Shown in pieces: positions 1 through 6,496 of a stretch of 6,885 nucleotides of DNA (position 1 is its first letter; each line of letters begins with the position of its first letter). Source of the DNA: Bryobacterales bacterium (GTDB lineage: Bacteria; Acidobacteriota; Terriglobia; Bryobacterales; Bryobacteraceae). The position numbers and the translations under genes were made by a program. The stretch covers positions 1-6,885 of the forward strand of contig JADYZL010000593.1 in the NCBI GenBank assembly GCA_020853155.1, in the 5' to 3' direction. The notes under the pieces were generated by a model, which was given only the letters and a program-made list of their open reading frames with translations, had not been told where the DNA came from and made no database searches.

Positions 1-1551
1 CTTGCTGTCGAACAACCCGTCCGGACCGGCATCGCCGATGATGCCCTCCAGCTCCGGATCCCGGTGGAGTAGTTGCGTCAGTTCCAGATTGTAGGAATCG
101 TCCAGTTCGGATTCCTTATCCGTCATGGCGAAAATGCTGCCACGGAGCGCTTTGAAGAACGCGAAGGCGGCAGTGTCCTTCTCCTGGGAAACAAGCTGAC
201 GCCGGATTGCCTCCGACGGGGCGATGGCAATGGCGCGATTGGCCCGAAGCACGCCGCGGCCGAAGTACTTTTCGCGATCCGGGAAATGGGGATCCGCCGA
301 ATCAAAGAGGGCCTTGCGCACCATCTCCACTTTTTGCCAGCCGTTCCAGCCTGCGACGCCGGCCTTGTGCTGTTGCAGCCATAGGGCGGAAGCGGCGGCT
401 ACCTGAGGCGTCGCGGAGGAGGTGCCTTCGCCATCGGAATCAATGATGTCTCTCGAACCGATTTCCGCCCATGAGATGTTCGGCGTGCAGGCGGCGATGG
501 CGGTCTCCATTTTGTCGGAAGGCCCGTAATTGCCGGACATGGTTCCGATGGGGAGCACGTAGGGTTCGGCATCCGCCATGATGCCGCATGCGGCGAGCAC
601 GCGCCGGAAACGCGCCGGATAAACGATGCTCTTGGGCCGGCCGTAGTTGTTGCCGGCAGCGGTCACAAGCACGATGCCCGCGTCATAGGCGCGGTTCACG
701 ACATCCGCCCACAGCCGGGAGGCCACGCCGCCCATGCTCATCGAAACTACGTCAATGGCGGTGGCCGGGTTTGCTTGGAGCGAGAGCAGGTACTCAATGG
801 CATCGCCGAACGCGCTGGTATTCAGGATCAGGACGGAAGTGGCGACGCGGACGGGGACGACTTCGATATCCGGCGCGCCGCCAATAGGCCCCTTCAGGAT
901 GCCCTTCTGTTCCAGGCGCTTCACGGAGCCGCCGGCCAGCAAGGTGATGGTCGCCGTTCCGTGTCCGGGATTCTTCAGGAATCCACTCTGGTCCGGATCC
1001 GCCGCATCCGGCCGTCCGTCGCCCGCGAAGTTCTTCTGCAGGTCTTTGCGAAGGTGGTGCGGCATCGCTTCGTGCTTGTAGTCGAAGCCCACATCGAGGA
1101 TCGCCGCGCGAACGGGCTGCGGATTGCGCAGGGCTTCACGGGCGCTGCGAAGGGCGGAATAATCGTCGTCGAGATGCCAGGCGAAGCGGTCTTTACCATC
1201 GGGGGTGAGCGCGCGAGGGAAGCGGGGAGATTGCGGGTTCTCGATGCCGCGGTCGTCATCCGGCCCCCCGGCGAAGAGGCCACGCTGCGCCTTGGTGGCG
1301 GGCATCGCCCACTGGTTCTCGCAATCGGGTTCAATGAGGACACCCTGACGCGCCTGCTCGTAGGCGGCGTCCCAGAGTTCGGCGACCGTCGCCGTGGCGC
1401 GGAGTTCGTAGCCGGACCACGCCGCGGTCTTGCCCCCCACATGCCAGGTGGCGGCCAACTCAAACTGATTGCCTGCCACCCCCAGCTTCCGCGCGGGGTT
1501 CAGACTCGCCCCGTTCGACTTCACCAGAAATCGCGCTTGCTGTGTCCGCAC
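1..1551 (-). CDS. Subtilisin-like serine peptidase (S8 family), C-terminus cut by window edge
   Basis: Endopeptidase of the subtilase fold; its substrate is unknown. All three triad motifs are visible in the right order: Asp in AAILDVGFD (about residue 153), His in NPGHGTATIT (197), and Ser in GEGTSSATPQVAAA (378, first Ser after GT). The oxyanion-hole Asn is in AAGNN (301), and the substrate-cleft strand is DVVSMSMGG. About 140 residues precede the Asp motif and form an N-terminal region I do not recognise; at least 517 residues are present and the frame runs off at position 1. I chose the GTG at 1551 because AGGGGG (1558-1563) sits six bases upstream of it. An in-frame ATG at 1653 would add a 34-residue extension containing a hydrophobic stretch, but it has no Shine-Dalgarno sequence. 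With the GTG start there is no signal peptide, which is unusual for this family and suggests a cytoplasmic role or non-classical placement. It is divergent from the hydrolase gene at 1667. Confidence 0.9.
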   Translation of the reverse strand, partial: MRTQQARFLVKSNGASLNPARKLGVAGNQFELAATWHVGGKTAAWSGYELRATATVAELWDAAYEQARQGVLIEPDCENQWAMPATKAQRGLFAGGPDDDRGIENPQSPRFPRALTPDGKDRFAWHLDDDYSALRSAREALRNPQPVRAAILDVGFDYKHEAMPHHLRKDLQKNFAGDGRPDAADPDQSGFLKNPGHGTATITLLAGGSVKRLEQKGILKGPIGGAPDIEVVPVRVATSVLILNTSAFGDAIEYLLSLQANPATAIDVVSMSMGGVASRLWADVVNRAYDAGIVLVTAAGNNYGRPKSIVYPARFRRVLAACGIMADAEPYVLPIGTMSGNYGPSDKMETAIAACTPNISWAEIGSRDIIDSDGEGTSSATPQVAAASALWLQQHKAGVAGWNGWQKVEMVRKALFDSADPHFPDREKYFGRGVLRANRAIAIAPSEAIRRQLVSQEKDTAAFAFFKALRGSIFAMTDKESELDDSYNLELTQLLHRDPELEGIIGDAGPDGLFDSK

Positions 1552-1666
1552 GGTCCACCCCCTAATGGGTAGCGCGATAACAAGCGAAAAAATGGGCCAG
1601 AAAATATCATGAGATGTGTGCGCTTCCGCTGCCAGCGAGCGCCGCTCGGCCATACAATAGGACGCG
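1552..1666. promoter_or_regulatory. Shared upstream region of divergent peptidase and hydrolase genes
   Basis: These 115 bases must carry the start signals for both flanking genes. They include a short AT-rich island at about 1585-1610 inside GC-rich sequence. On the plus strand TATCAT (1605-1610) matches five of six bases of a sigma-70 type -10 box, but no good -35 lies 16-18 bases upstream. A hairpin CGAGC-GCC-GCTCG (1636-1648) lies in the presumed leader of the hydrolase gene. The hydrolase start is preceded by AGGA (1659-1662), four bases from the ATG. The promoter positions are inference. Confidence 0.3.
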
Positions 1667-3718
1667 ATGCCACGACTACGCTGTATCTTTGCTTTCGCAT
1701 TCGCTCTTCTGAGCGCCACCGCCGTGCAGGCCCGCGTCGTTTCCGTGGAGATCACGCAGCGGCAAACGGTTGCCCAGGGAAAGCGATTCGGCCTCGCGGG
1801 AATCTACGAGGCGATCGCGGGTAAACTCCATTTCGCGGTGGACCCAAAGGACCCGGCGAATGCGGCGATTGCCGACATTTCGCTAGCCCCGCGCAATGGG
1901 GCGGGCGAGGTCGAGTTCGCGGCGGATTTCTACTTCATCCGCCCTCAGGATCTGGAGAAGGGCAACGGAGCGGTGCTGTTCGAGGTGAGCAACCGGGGCG
2001 GTAAGGGAATGCTGGGGTTCTTCAGCGGGGCCGAGCGTAGCAGCGCCCCGCTCACCGCCGCGCAGTTCGGCGACGGGTTCCTTCTGGAGCGCGGGCTCTC
2101 CCTGCTTTGGGTGGGCTGGCAGTTCGACATGCCGCTTGAACCCGGCCTCTTGCGCGTCTACGTGCCGGTAGCGAAGAACGCGGACGGCAGCGCGATCACC
2201 GGGCCTGTGCGCGCCAACATCATCGTGAGCGGCACGGCGTTCTCCCACTCGCTGGCCGACCGGGGGCATATCCCCTATGAGGCCGCGGATCCGTCGGACC
2301 CACGCAACGTGCTGACGGTTCGAGACACGGCGAACGGCCCTGCCAGGGTGATCCCGCGCGGCGAGTGGAGCTTCGCGCGATGGGACAAGGGAGAAGCCGT
2401 GCCGGACCGGGGCAGCCTCTATCTCAATGGCGGGCTTCAGCCGAACAAGGTTTACGATCTGGTTTACGTGGCGAAGGATCCTCCCGTGGCCGGGCTTGGG
2501 ATGGCGGCGGTGCGCGATGCCGTGGCCTATCTCAAGTACGGCGGCGACGAAGCGATGGGCGTCAAGGCGGGGGAATTGGCGCGCGTTTATAGCTTCGGCA
2601 GCTCGCAAAGCGGGCGCTTTCTGCGGACCTTTCTCTACGAAGGGTTCAACGGCGACGAGAAGGGGAGGCGCGTGTTCGATGGCGTGATGGCGCATGTCGC
2701 CGGAGGTGGGCGGGGCGGCTTCAACCTGCGCTTCGCGCAACCTTCCCGGGATGGGCATCCGTTCATGAACCTTCTCTACCCGACCGATATTTACCCCTTT
2801 TCCGACACCGTTCAGCGGGATCCGGAGACCGGGTTGGAGGAAGGCATTCTGGGGCGATACCGGGGGAGGGAAGGTCTGATCCCGAAGATCTTCTATACGA
2901 ACTCGTCGTATGAATACTGGGGGCGGGCGGCGTCGCTGATCCATACGACGCTCGATGGCACGCGGGATCTCGCGCCAGCCGCCAACACGCGGATCTATCA
3001 TTTCGCCGGAACCCAGCACGGCACGGGTTCCTGGCCGCCCGCCCGGAGCGTGGGACAGGAATTGGTGAACCCGAACCGCATCCGCCCCGCGATGCGCGCG
3101 CTGCTGGTGGCGATGGATGCGTGGGTCCGCGATGGCGTGGCTCCACCGGAAAGCCATTACGGGCGCATCGATGAAAAGACCCTCGTCCGCCCGGAGGATC
3201 TCCACTTCCCGGCCCTTCCGGGCCGCGATCTCACGGCGATCCGGCGCAGCAACACGCTCGAAAAGGCTTGGCGCGCGGACTACGGACCGCGCTTTCGCAC
3301 GGAGCGGATTATCGATTTCGAACCGCCCAAGCTGGGGAAGCCGTTCCCAACGCTCGTACCGCAGGTGGATGCGGATGGGAACGAAATGGACGGCATCCGG
3401 CTGCCGGATATCGCCGTTCCGCTGGCGACGTTTACGGGCTGGAATCTGTTCAATGCGAAGAGCGGGCCGACGGATGTGATCTCAAGCATGGTTGGCGGCT
3501 TCATTCCGTTCCCACGGACGAAAGCGGAGGCCGAGCGGAATGCAGATCCGCGGAAGCCAATGGACGCCCGATACCGGAGCCGCGATGAATATCTCGGGAA
3601 AGTAGCGGAGGCCTGCGCGCAATTGACGAAGGAGCGGCTACTGCTGCCGGAAGACCTGGTTGGCATTCTGGAACACGCGGGCGAGGAGTGGGACTGGGCG
3701 ATGAGCGCGGCTCGGTAG
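1667..3718 (+). CDS. Exported alpha/beta-hydrolase-domain protein (683 aa), function uncharacterised
   Basis: Probably a secreted or periplasmic esterase-like hydrolase; no substrate can be assigned. The N-terminus is a typical signal peptide: basic MPRLR, a hydrophobic run, then a likely cleavage after AVQA near residue 22. The mature protein begins with RVVSVEITQRQ and is followed by a beta-rich N-terminal part containing FEVSNRGGKG. The candidate nucleophile elbow is SFGSSQSGRFLR (Gly311 to Arg317), where Ser313 is the best nucleophile candidate in a G-x-S-Q-S-G variant of the usual G-x-S-x-G. A late His in FAGTQHGTG (His451) is a plausible catalytic base. The general pattern fits the long alpha/beta hydrolase domain family (Pfam Abhydrolase_10, from memory). 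The ATG at 1667 is chosen for the signal peptide and the AGGA just upstream. Codon use is high-GC, and the length is intact with a TAG stop. It appears monocistronic, divergent from the peptidase and convergent with the restriction-modification operon. Confidence 0.88.
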   Translation: MPRLRCIFAFAFALLSATAVQARVVSVEITQRQTVAQGKRFGLAGIYEAIAGKLHFAVDPKDPANAAIADISLAPRNGAGEVEFAADFYFIRPQDLEKGNGAVLFEVSNRGGKGMLGFFSGAERSSAPLTAAQFGDGFLLERGLSLLWVGWQFDMPLEPGLLRVYVPVAKNADGSAITGPVRANIIVSGTAFSHSLADRGHIPYEAADPSDPRNVLTVRDTANGPARVIPRGEWSFARWDKGEAVPDRGSLYLNGGLQPNKVYDLVYVAKDPPVAGLGMAAVRDAVAYLKYGGDEAMGVKAGELARVYSFGSSQSGRFLRTFLYEGFNGDEKGRRVFDGVMAHVAGGGRGGFNLRFAQPSRDGHPFMNLLYPTDIYPFSDTVQRDPETGLEEGILGRYRGREGLIPKIFYTNSSYEYWGRAASLIHTTLDGTRDLAPAANTRIYHFAGTQHGTGSWPPARSVGQELVNPNRIRPAMRALLVAMDAWVRDGVAPPESHYGRIDEKTLVRPEDLHFPALPGRDLTAIRRSNTLEKAWRADYGPRFRTERIIDFEPPKLGKPFPTLVPQVDADGNEMDGIRLPDIAVPLATFTGWNLFNAKSGPTDVISSMVGGFIPFPRTKAEAERNADPRKPMDARYRSRDEYLGKVAEACAQLTKERLLLPEDLVGILEHAGEEWDWAMSAAR

Positions 3719-3726
3719 GGAACAGG

Positions 3727-3759
3727 GCAGCGGGCGTGGGAGCGCTGCGGCCTAGGCCG
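3727..3759. terminator. GC-rich hairpin plus palindrome between convergent genes
   Basis: A six-base stem GCAGCG (3727-3732) pairs with CGCTGC (3743-3748) across a ten-base loop. It is followed directly by a perfect 12-base palindrome CGGCCTAGGCCG (3748-3759), which contains the stop codon of the Vsr gene. The placement just after the hydrolase stop (3718) and at the end of the opposing operon is what a bidirectional terminator would need. No T-run follows on either strand, so an intrinsic terminator is only a possibility. Confidence 0.3.
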
Positions 3760-4165
3760 GGCCGCCAAGGAAGCGAGCGAGGCGCCGCGCAAGCGTGACG
3801 GGGTTAGACGTCTCACATTCCCAGACCACGAGAACCCGCCAGCCCAACCGCCGCAGCGCTCTGAGGTTGGATTTGTCGCGCTCGCGGTTCCGGGCCAATT
3901 TGGGCGTCCAATACTCTTGACGCGAGTTCGGCATGCGCCCATCGGCGCAATGCGCATGCTGATGCCAAAAGCATCCGTATACTTCGATGATTCGCCGCAA
4001 CCGGGGGAACACCAAGTCCGGCTTGCCCGGCAGCGAAGCTGCATGCAAGCGGTAACGGAACCCCATCGCATGGACCAGACGCCGAACAAGGAGTTCGGGC
4101 ACACTATCTTTGCTTCCGATCTTCCGCATATTGGCGGATCGCCGCTCTGGAGAAAGGCTATCCAA
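3752..4165 (-). CDS. vsr: Vsr very-short-patch repair endonuclease (T:G mismatch)
   Basis: Nicks DNA 5' of the T in T:G mismatches formed when 5-methylcytosine deaminates, starting repair back to C:G. Counting from the TTG at 4165, conserved positions fall almost exactly on E. coli Vsr numbering: Met13 and Glu24 in the NMRKI and VPELL segments, Asp50 in LPGKPDLVF (E. coli Asp51, metal ligand), and GCFWHQH with Cys65 and His68. Asp97 lies in RERD and Cys117 in VVWEC. The zinc ligands Cys65, His70, Cys73 and Cys117 all seem present. Odd: the residue before GCFW is Tyr63, where E. coli has His64, and Val precedes it instead of Thr63. The TTG start gives 137 residues and a 14-base gap after the HNH stop. 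The alternative ATG at 4243 adds 26 residues that overlap the HNH gene, have no family counterpart and lack a Shine-Dalgarno sequence. Last gene of the operon. Confidence 0.93.
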   Translation of the reverse strand: MDSLSPERRSANMRKIGSKDSVPELLVRRLVHAMGFRYRLHAASLPGKPDLVFPRLRRIIEVYGCFWHQHAHCADGRMPNSRQEYWTPKLARNRERDKSNLRALRRLGWRVLVVWECETSNPVTLARRLARFLGGPA

Positions 4166-4179
4166 CGGAATGCCCCGGT

Positions 4180-4785
4180 CTATCCCTCGAATTTGCCCGA
4201 AACCAGTTTCGAAGCTGCCCGCGGAAACTTCTTGACTAGCCATCCCAACACGGTAAGTTGATCCGCACCAGTTGCGCGGCGGATTTGAATGAGAAGCTTC
4301 TGAACGGAGGGCCGGTCGAGAGTCAGATTTTTCGCACCCTCATTGCAAACGGAACATATTGCTCTCAGGTTCGAAGGGATATCCTCTCCTCCCATCGATT
4401 TATCCACAATGTGGCCGATCTGGAGCCTTGTCTTTCGAGAGGGATCAAACGGGTGTGCCTCGCCCGCAACCGCACCGCACATTTGGCAGGTGAACCCGTT
4501 ACGGTCGAGAACGAACGCGCGCACTTCCATGGAAATCGACCTCTCAAAAGCAGGCAACGGCACAGACGATTCCAGCAGATACTGCCCCGGCTTCAAATCG
4601 GCACGGTCGTTATGCGTCAAAATCGGGTAACCTTCTTCCGTCCGCAGTTCGCGCACCCGGCGCGCCCATTCACTCGTGTTGCCGGCAATGGAACGGAGTT
4701 CTTCCGCATCCATGACACGGCCGGTATTCGCCAGGAAATGAGCACGAAGCTTGGATCGGGCGCCGGACTTACGTTTTCCCTGCAT
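4180..4785 (-). CDS. HNH endonuclease, probable restriction enzyme of the type II system
   Basis: Probably the DNA-cutting partner of the adjacent methyltransferase. The C-terminal half carries an HNH (beta-beta-alpha metal) nuclease: a zinc knuckle made of FTCQMCG (Cys100, Cys103) and ICSVCN (Cys144, Cys147), the catalytic His in LQIGHIVDKS (His125), Asn139 in PSNLRAIC and Asn148 after the last Cys. Residues about 10-75 (from ARSKLRAHFL to GQYLLES) look like a winged-helix DNA-binding region, as seen in other HNH enzymes encoded beside cytosine methyltransferases. The total of 201 residues is complete. The ATG at 4785 lies six bases after the methyltransferase stop with no clear Shine-Dalgarno sequence, so translational coupling is likely. 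Base composition is clearly lower in G+C than the flanking genes (57 of 120 at 4321-4440), a sign of transfer. Restriction activity is inferred from the neighbourhood; a nicking or modification-dependent nuclease is the alternative. Confidence 0.85.
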   Translation of the reverse strand: MQGKRKSGARSKLRAHFLANTGRVMDAEELRSIAGNTSEWARRVRELRTEEGYPILTHNDRADLKPGQYLLESSVPLPAFERSISMEVRAFVLDRNGFTCQMCGAVAGEAHPFDPSRKTRLQIGHIVDKSMGGEDIPSNLRAICSVCNEGAKNLTLDRPSVQKLLIQIRRATGADQLTVLGWLVKKFPRAASKLVSGKFEG

Positions 4786-4791
4786 GTTGAA

Positions 4792-5808
4792 TTAGCCCAC
4801 TTTACGAACTGAGGCGCTCTGGACTAAACAAGCGCGAAGGCAGGATGCAACGGCATGGGCGAAGGGTGGAGGAAACGCGTTGCCCACTTGGCGGTAAGAC
4901 TGCGTTTTGCCACCGGAAAACCGCCAGCTATCCGGGAACCCTTGCAGCCTTGCCACCATGCTTACCGTCAACCTGGGCATGCCAATGAAATCCCCGGAAG
5001 GGGCGTCATTTGCAATTCCCAGACCATCCACGCCAAGACGAGCCCATGCTTTCCTGGCACGAGTGGGGCCGAGATCCGGCCCGCCATGTTTATGGGAGCC
5101 CCCCACGATGGTCGGCGCGATCATATCCGCAGCCGCACTCCAGGCAGCCGCTCCGGCCCATCCCCGCGACGCCATCAGATCGGAAAGGACTTCGCCAACC
5201 GTGGACGCGCTCGTTTCCACTGGCGCGGGCCAGTTGAAGTCCTCCATCGACCTCGACCTGAGCGCGATGCAAATGGCACGCGGCCGCAGCTGCGGCACGC
5301 CGAAATCCGACGCATTCATCAACCGCCACTCGCTGACATACCCTAACTTGGCAAATTCCGCGGCAACGGCGCCGCGATATTCTTCGAACACGGGATCCAG
5401 AATGCCGCGCACGTTCTCAATCATGACCGCTCGCGGCTCCATCTCACCGGTAAGCCTGAGCGCCGCTGGAAAGAGATTGCGATCATCGTGCTTGCCCAAT
5501 TGCTTCCCTGCGACGGAAAACGGAGGGCACGGCAGACCCGCGGCAAGCACATCCACGCCACGGTAGCGAGTGCCGTCGAACTGCTCAATATCTTCCTCGA
5601 AGACAGTCCAATCGGGACGGTTGAGCCCGAGCGTGGCGCACGCGTGGCGGTTGAGTTCCACCAAAGCGGCGTGTTCGAAGCCAGCTTGTTCAAAACCAAG
5701 GGCCTGCCCGCCGGCTCCTGCGCACAACTCCAGTACGGAAAGGGAACCTGGGGCAGGCGCTGGTCTTGGGGGATGGGCCGGCTGCAAAAGTTTGAGTTGC
5801 GTTGCCAT
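4792..5808 (-). CDS. DNA (cytosine-5-)-methyltransferase of a type II restriction-modification system
   Basis: Transfers a methyl group from S-adenosylmethionine to carbon 5 of a cytosine in a specific DNA site. The conserved motifs appear in order (338 aa from the ATG at 5808): motif I LELCAGAGG (about 26-34), motif II ALVELNRHAC, motif IV AAGLPCPPFSVAG with catalytic Cys94, and motif VI MIENVRG (Glu131). They continue with motif VIII DFGVPQLRPRA (168-178), motif IX RLTVSMVARLQGFP and motif X QVGNAFPPPFA. The target-recognition stretch between VIII and IX is only about 95 residues, so a short site is expected. It contains the distinctive GGSHKHGGPDLGPTR segment. An in-frame TTG at 5853 would add 15 residues unlike the family start, so the ATG is preferred although its Shine-Dalgarno sequence is poor. 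First gene of the operon; no separate controller gene is visible, and the methylase-first order may let protection precede cutting. Confidence 0.95.
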   Translation of the reverse strand: MATQLKLLQPAHPPRPAPAPGSLSVLELCAGAGGQALGFEQAGFEHAALVELNRHACATLGLNRPDWTVFEEDIEQFDGTRYRGVDVLAAGLPCPPFSVAGKQLGKHDDRNLFPAALRLTGEMEPRAVMIENVRGILDPVFEEYRGAVAAEFAKLGYVSEWRLMNASDFGVPQLRPRAICIALRSRSMEDFNWPAPVETSASTVGEVLSDLMASRGWAGAAAWSAAADMIAPTIVGGSHKHGGPDLGPTRARKAWARLGVDGLGIANDAPSGDFIGMPRLTVSMVARLQGFPDSWRFSGGKTQSYRQVGNAFPPPFAHAVASCLRACLVQSASVRKVG

Positions 5809-5821
5809 CAAGCTTGTATCG

Positions 5822-5859
5822 ATTCTACCTTGCCCGTTACCCGCAGGCGCCAAAGCGCC
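5822..5859 (-). promoter_or_regulatory. Possible promoter and hairpin upstream of the methyltransferase
   Basis: On the minus strand TAGAAT (5827-5822) matches five of six bases of a -10 box and lies 13 bases before the methyltransferase ATG. No recognisable -35 is at the usual distance. Just upstream is a hairpin GGCGC-CAAA-GCGCC (5846-5859) that could be an operator or leader structure; some cytosine methyltransferases repress their own promoters, but nothing here proves it. A strong GGAGGTGG (5879-5872) lies too far upstream to serve the ATG. The rest of 5809-5965 shows only another short GC hairpin (5913-5926). Confidence 0.2.
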
Positions 5860-5965
5860 GCGATGAGATGGCCACCTCCGTCTGCTTCCCGTGGCTGCGT
5901 AGCAGTCCCAAGGGGCCGGGAGGCCCGGATGCGCGCTTCTCTGAACAACGCCATCGGCGGAACCT

Positions 5966-6292
5966 CTACAACGCGGGAGGGGGCGGGGCGAAGACGACGA
6001 GGACGACGAGCTTGCCGGGGCCGTCGTTGCGGAGGCTGTGCTCCACGCCGGCGGGCGCGAGCGCGAGGTCTCCGGCCTGGAAATGCGATCGGTCTTCGCC
6101 GATGGTTAGCTTCCCGGAGCCTTCGAGGACGTAGTAGAGCTTATCCTGCCCCTCGTGAACGTGCGCCTTGTGCTCCTGCCCCGCTTCGAAGCAATTCAAG
6201 CCAGCGGAGAGTTTCTCGCCCCGCGCCAAGTCGCACTTGCCCATCTTGCCTGAACGAAATTCGGCGCGCTCCAGAATATTCGGAATCCGCAT
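5966..6292 (-). CDS. Small single-domain cupin protein (108 aa)
   Basis: A one-domain cupin (beta-barrel), probably metal binding; its reaction or ligand cannot be told from the sequence. Cupin motif 2 is perfect: GDLALAPAGVEHSLRN (Gly74 to Asn89, with His85 as metal ligand). Motif 1 is present as AGQEHKAHVHEGQDKLYYVLEG, with His44 and His46 in the metal positions; Lys51 stands where many cupins have the metal-binding Glu. Such Q-D-K variants occur in some small cupins, as far as I recall. The ATG at 6292 gives the usual length for a minimal cupin and a sensible start (MRIPNILERAEF). An in-frame TTG at 6379 would add 29 residues without family resemblance. The Shine-Dalgarno sequence before the ATG is poor. 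The C-terminus is proline-rich (APPPPAL). The 157-base gap to the methyltransferase start suggests it is not strictly part of that operon, though it lies on the same strand. Confidence 0.88.
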   Translation of the reverse strand: MRIPNILERAEFRSGKMGKCDLARGEKLSAGLNCFEAGQEHKAHVHEGQDKLYYVLEGSGKLTIGEDRSHFQAGDLALAPAGVEHSLRNDGPGKLVVLVVFAPPPPAL

Positions 6293-6434
6293 TGGTCTAT
6301 TGTGGCACCAAGCGGCGCGGAAAGTGCGGTTCCTTTGCAGGATGGGAACGGAGCTTCGGTTTAGAATCACCGGGGCCAAACCTGGGTACTACCGGAAGAA
6401 GGTTATTTCACGGCTTCCCGCCACCGAATTTTGG

Positions 6435-6456
6435 CGAGTTGAAAGTTAACAACTCG
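6435..6456. repeat. Inverted repeat, 7-base arms
   Basis: CGAGTTG (6435-6441) and CAACTCG (6450-6456) are perfect inverted copies around an AT-rich eight-base centre containing GTTAAC. The two-fold symmetry and the TTGACA 15 bases to the right make a regulator-binding site possible; a chance hairpin is equally possible. Confidence 0.35.
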
Positions 6457-6483
6457 AACGGAACTTCGCTCTTGACAAGCCCA

Positions 6484-6496
6484 GGGGGGGGGGGGG
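6484..6496 (+). repeat. Homopolymer run of 13 G
   Basis: Thirteen consecutive G residues follow TTGACAAGCCCA. Such runs slip during replication and are also a common sequencing or assembly error site. No coding frame that I trust crosses it. Confidence 0.8.

Noticed and set aside
775..1572. Plus-strand 265-codon frame antisense to the peptidase
   Set aside because: The minus strand carries the full S8 triad; this frame has no recognisable domain.
1883..3205. Minus-strand 440-codon frame inside the hydrolase gene
   Set aside because: Arg/Pro/His-rich shadow with no motif; the plus strand has a signal peptide and a hydrolase elbow.
3280..4104. Minus-strand 274-codon frame crossing the hydrolase end and the Vsr gene
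   Set aside because: It is in a different frame from the clear Vsr motifs and antisense to the hydrolase C-terminus; serine/arginine-rich shadow.
3752..5808. Idea that the three-gene operon is a new defence system
   Set aside because: All three proteins fit known families and a known combination (restriction-modification with Vsr); the novelty, if any, is in specificity and the Vsr active site.
5913..5926. GGGCC-GGGA-GGCCC hairpin after the cupin stop as a terminator
   Set aside because: Only five base pairs, no T-run on the transcribed side, and such hairpins are frequent in GC-rich DNA.
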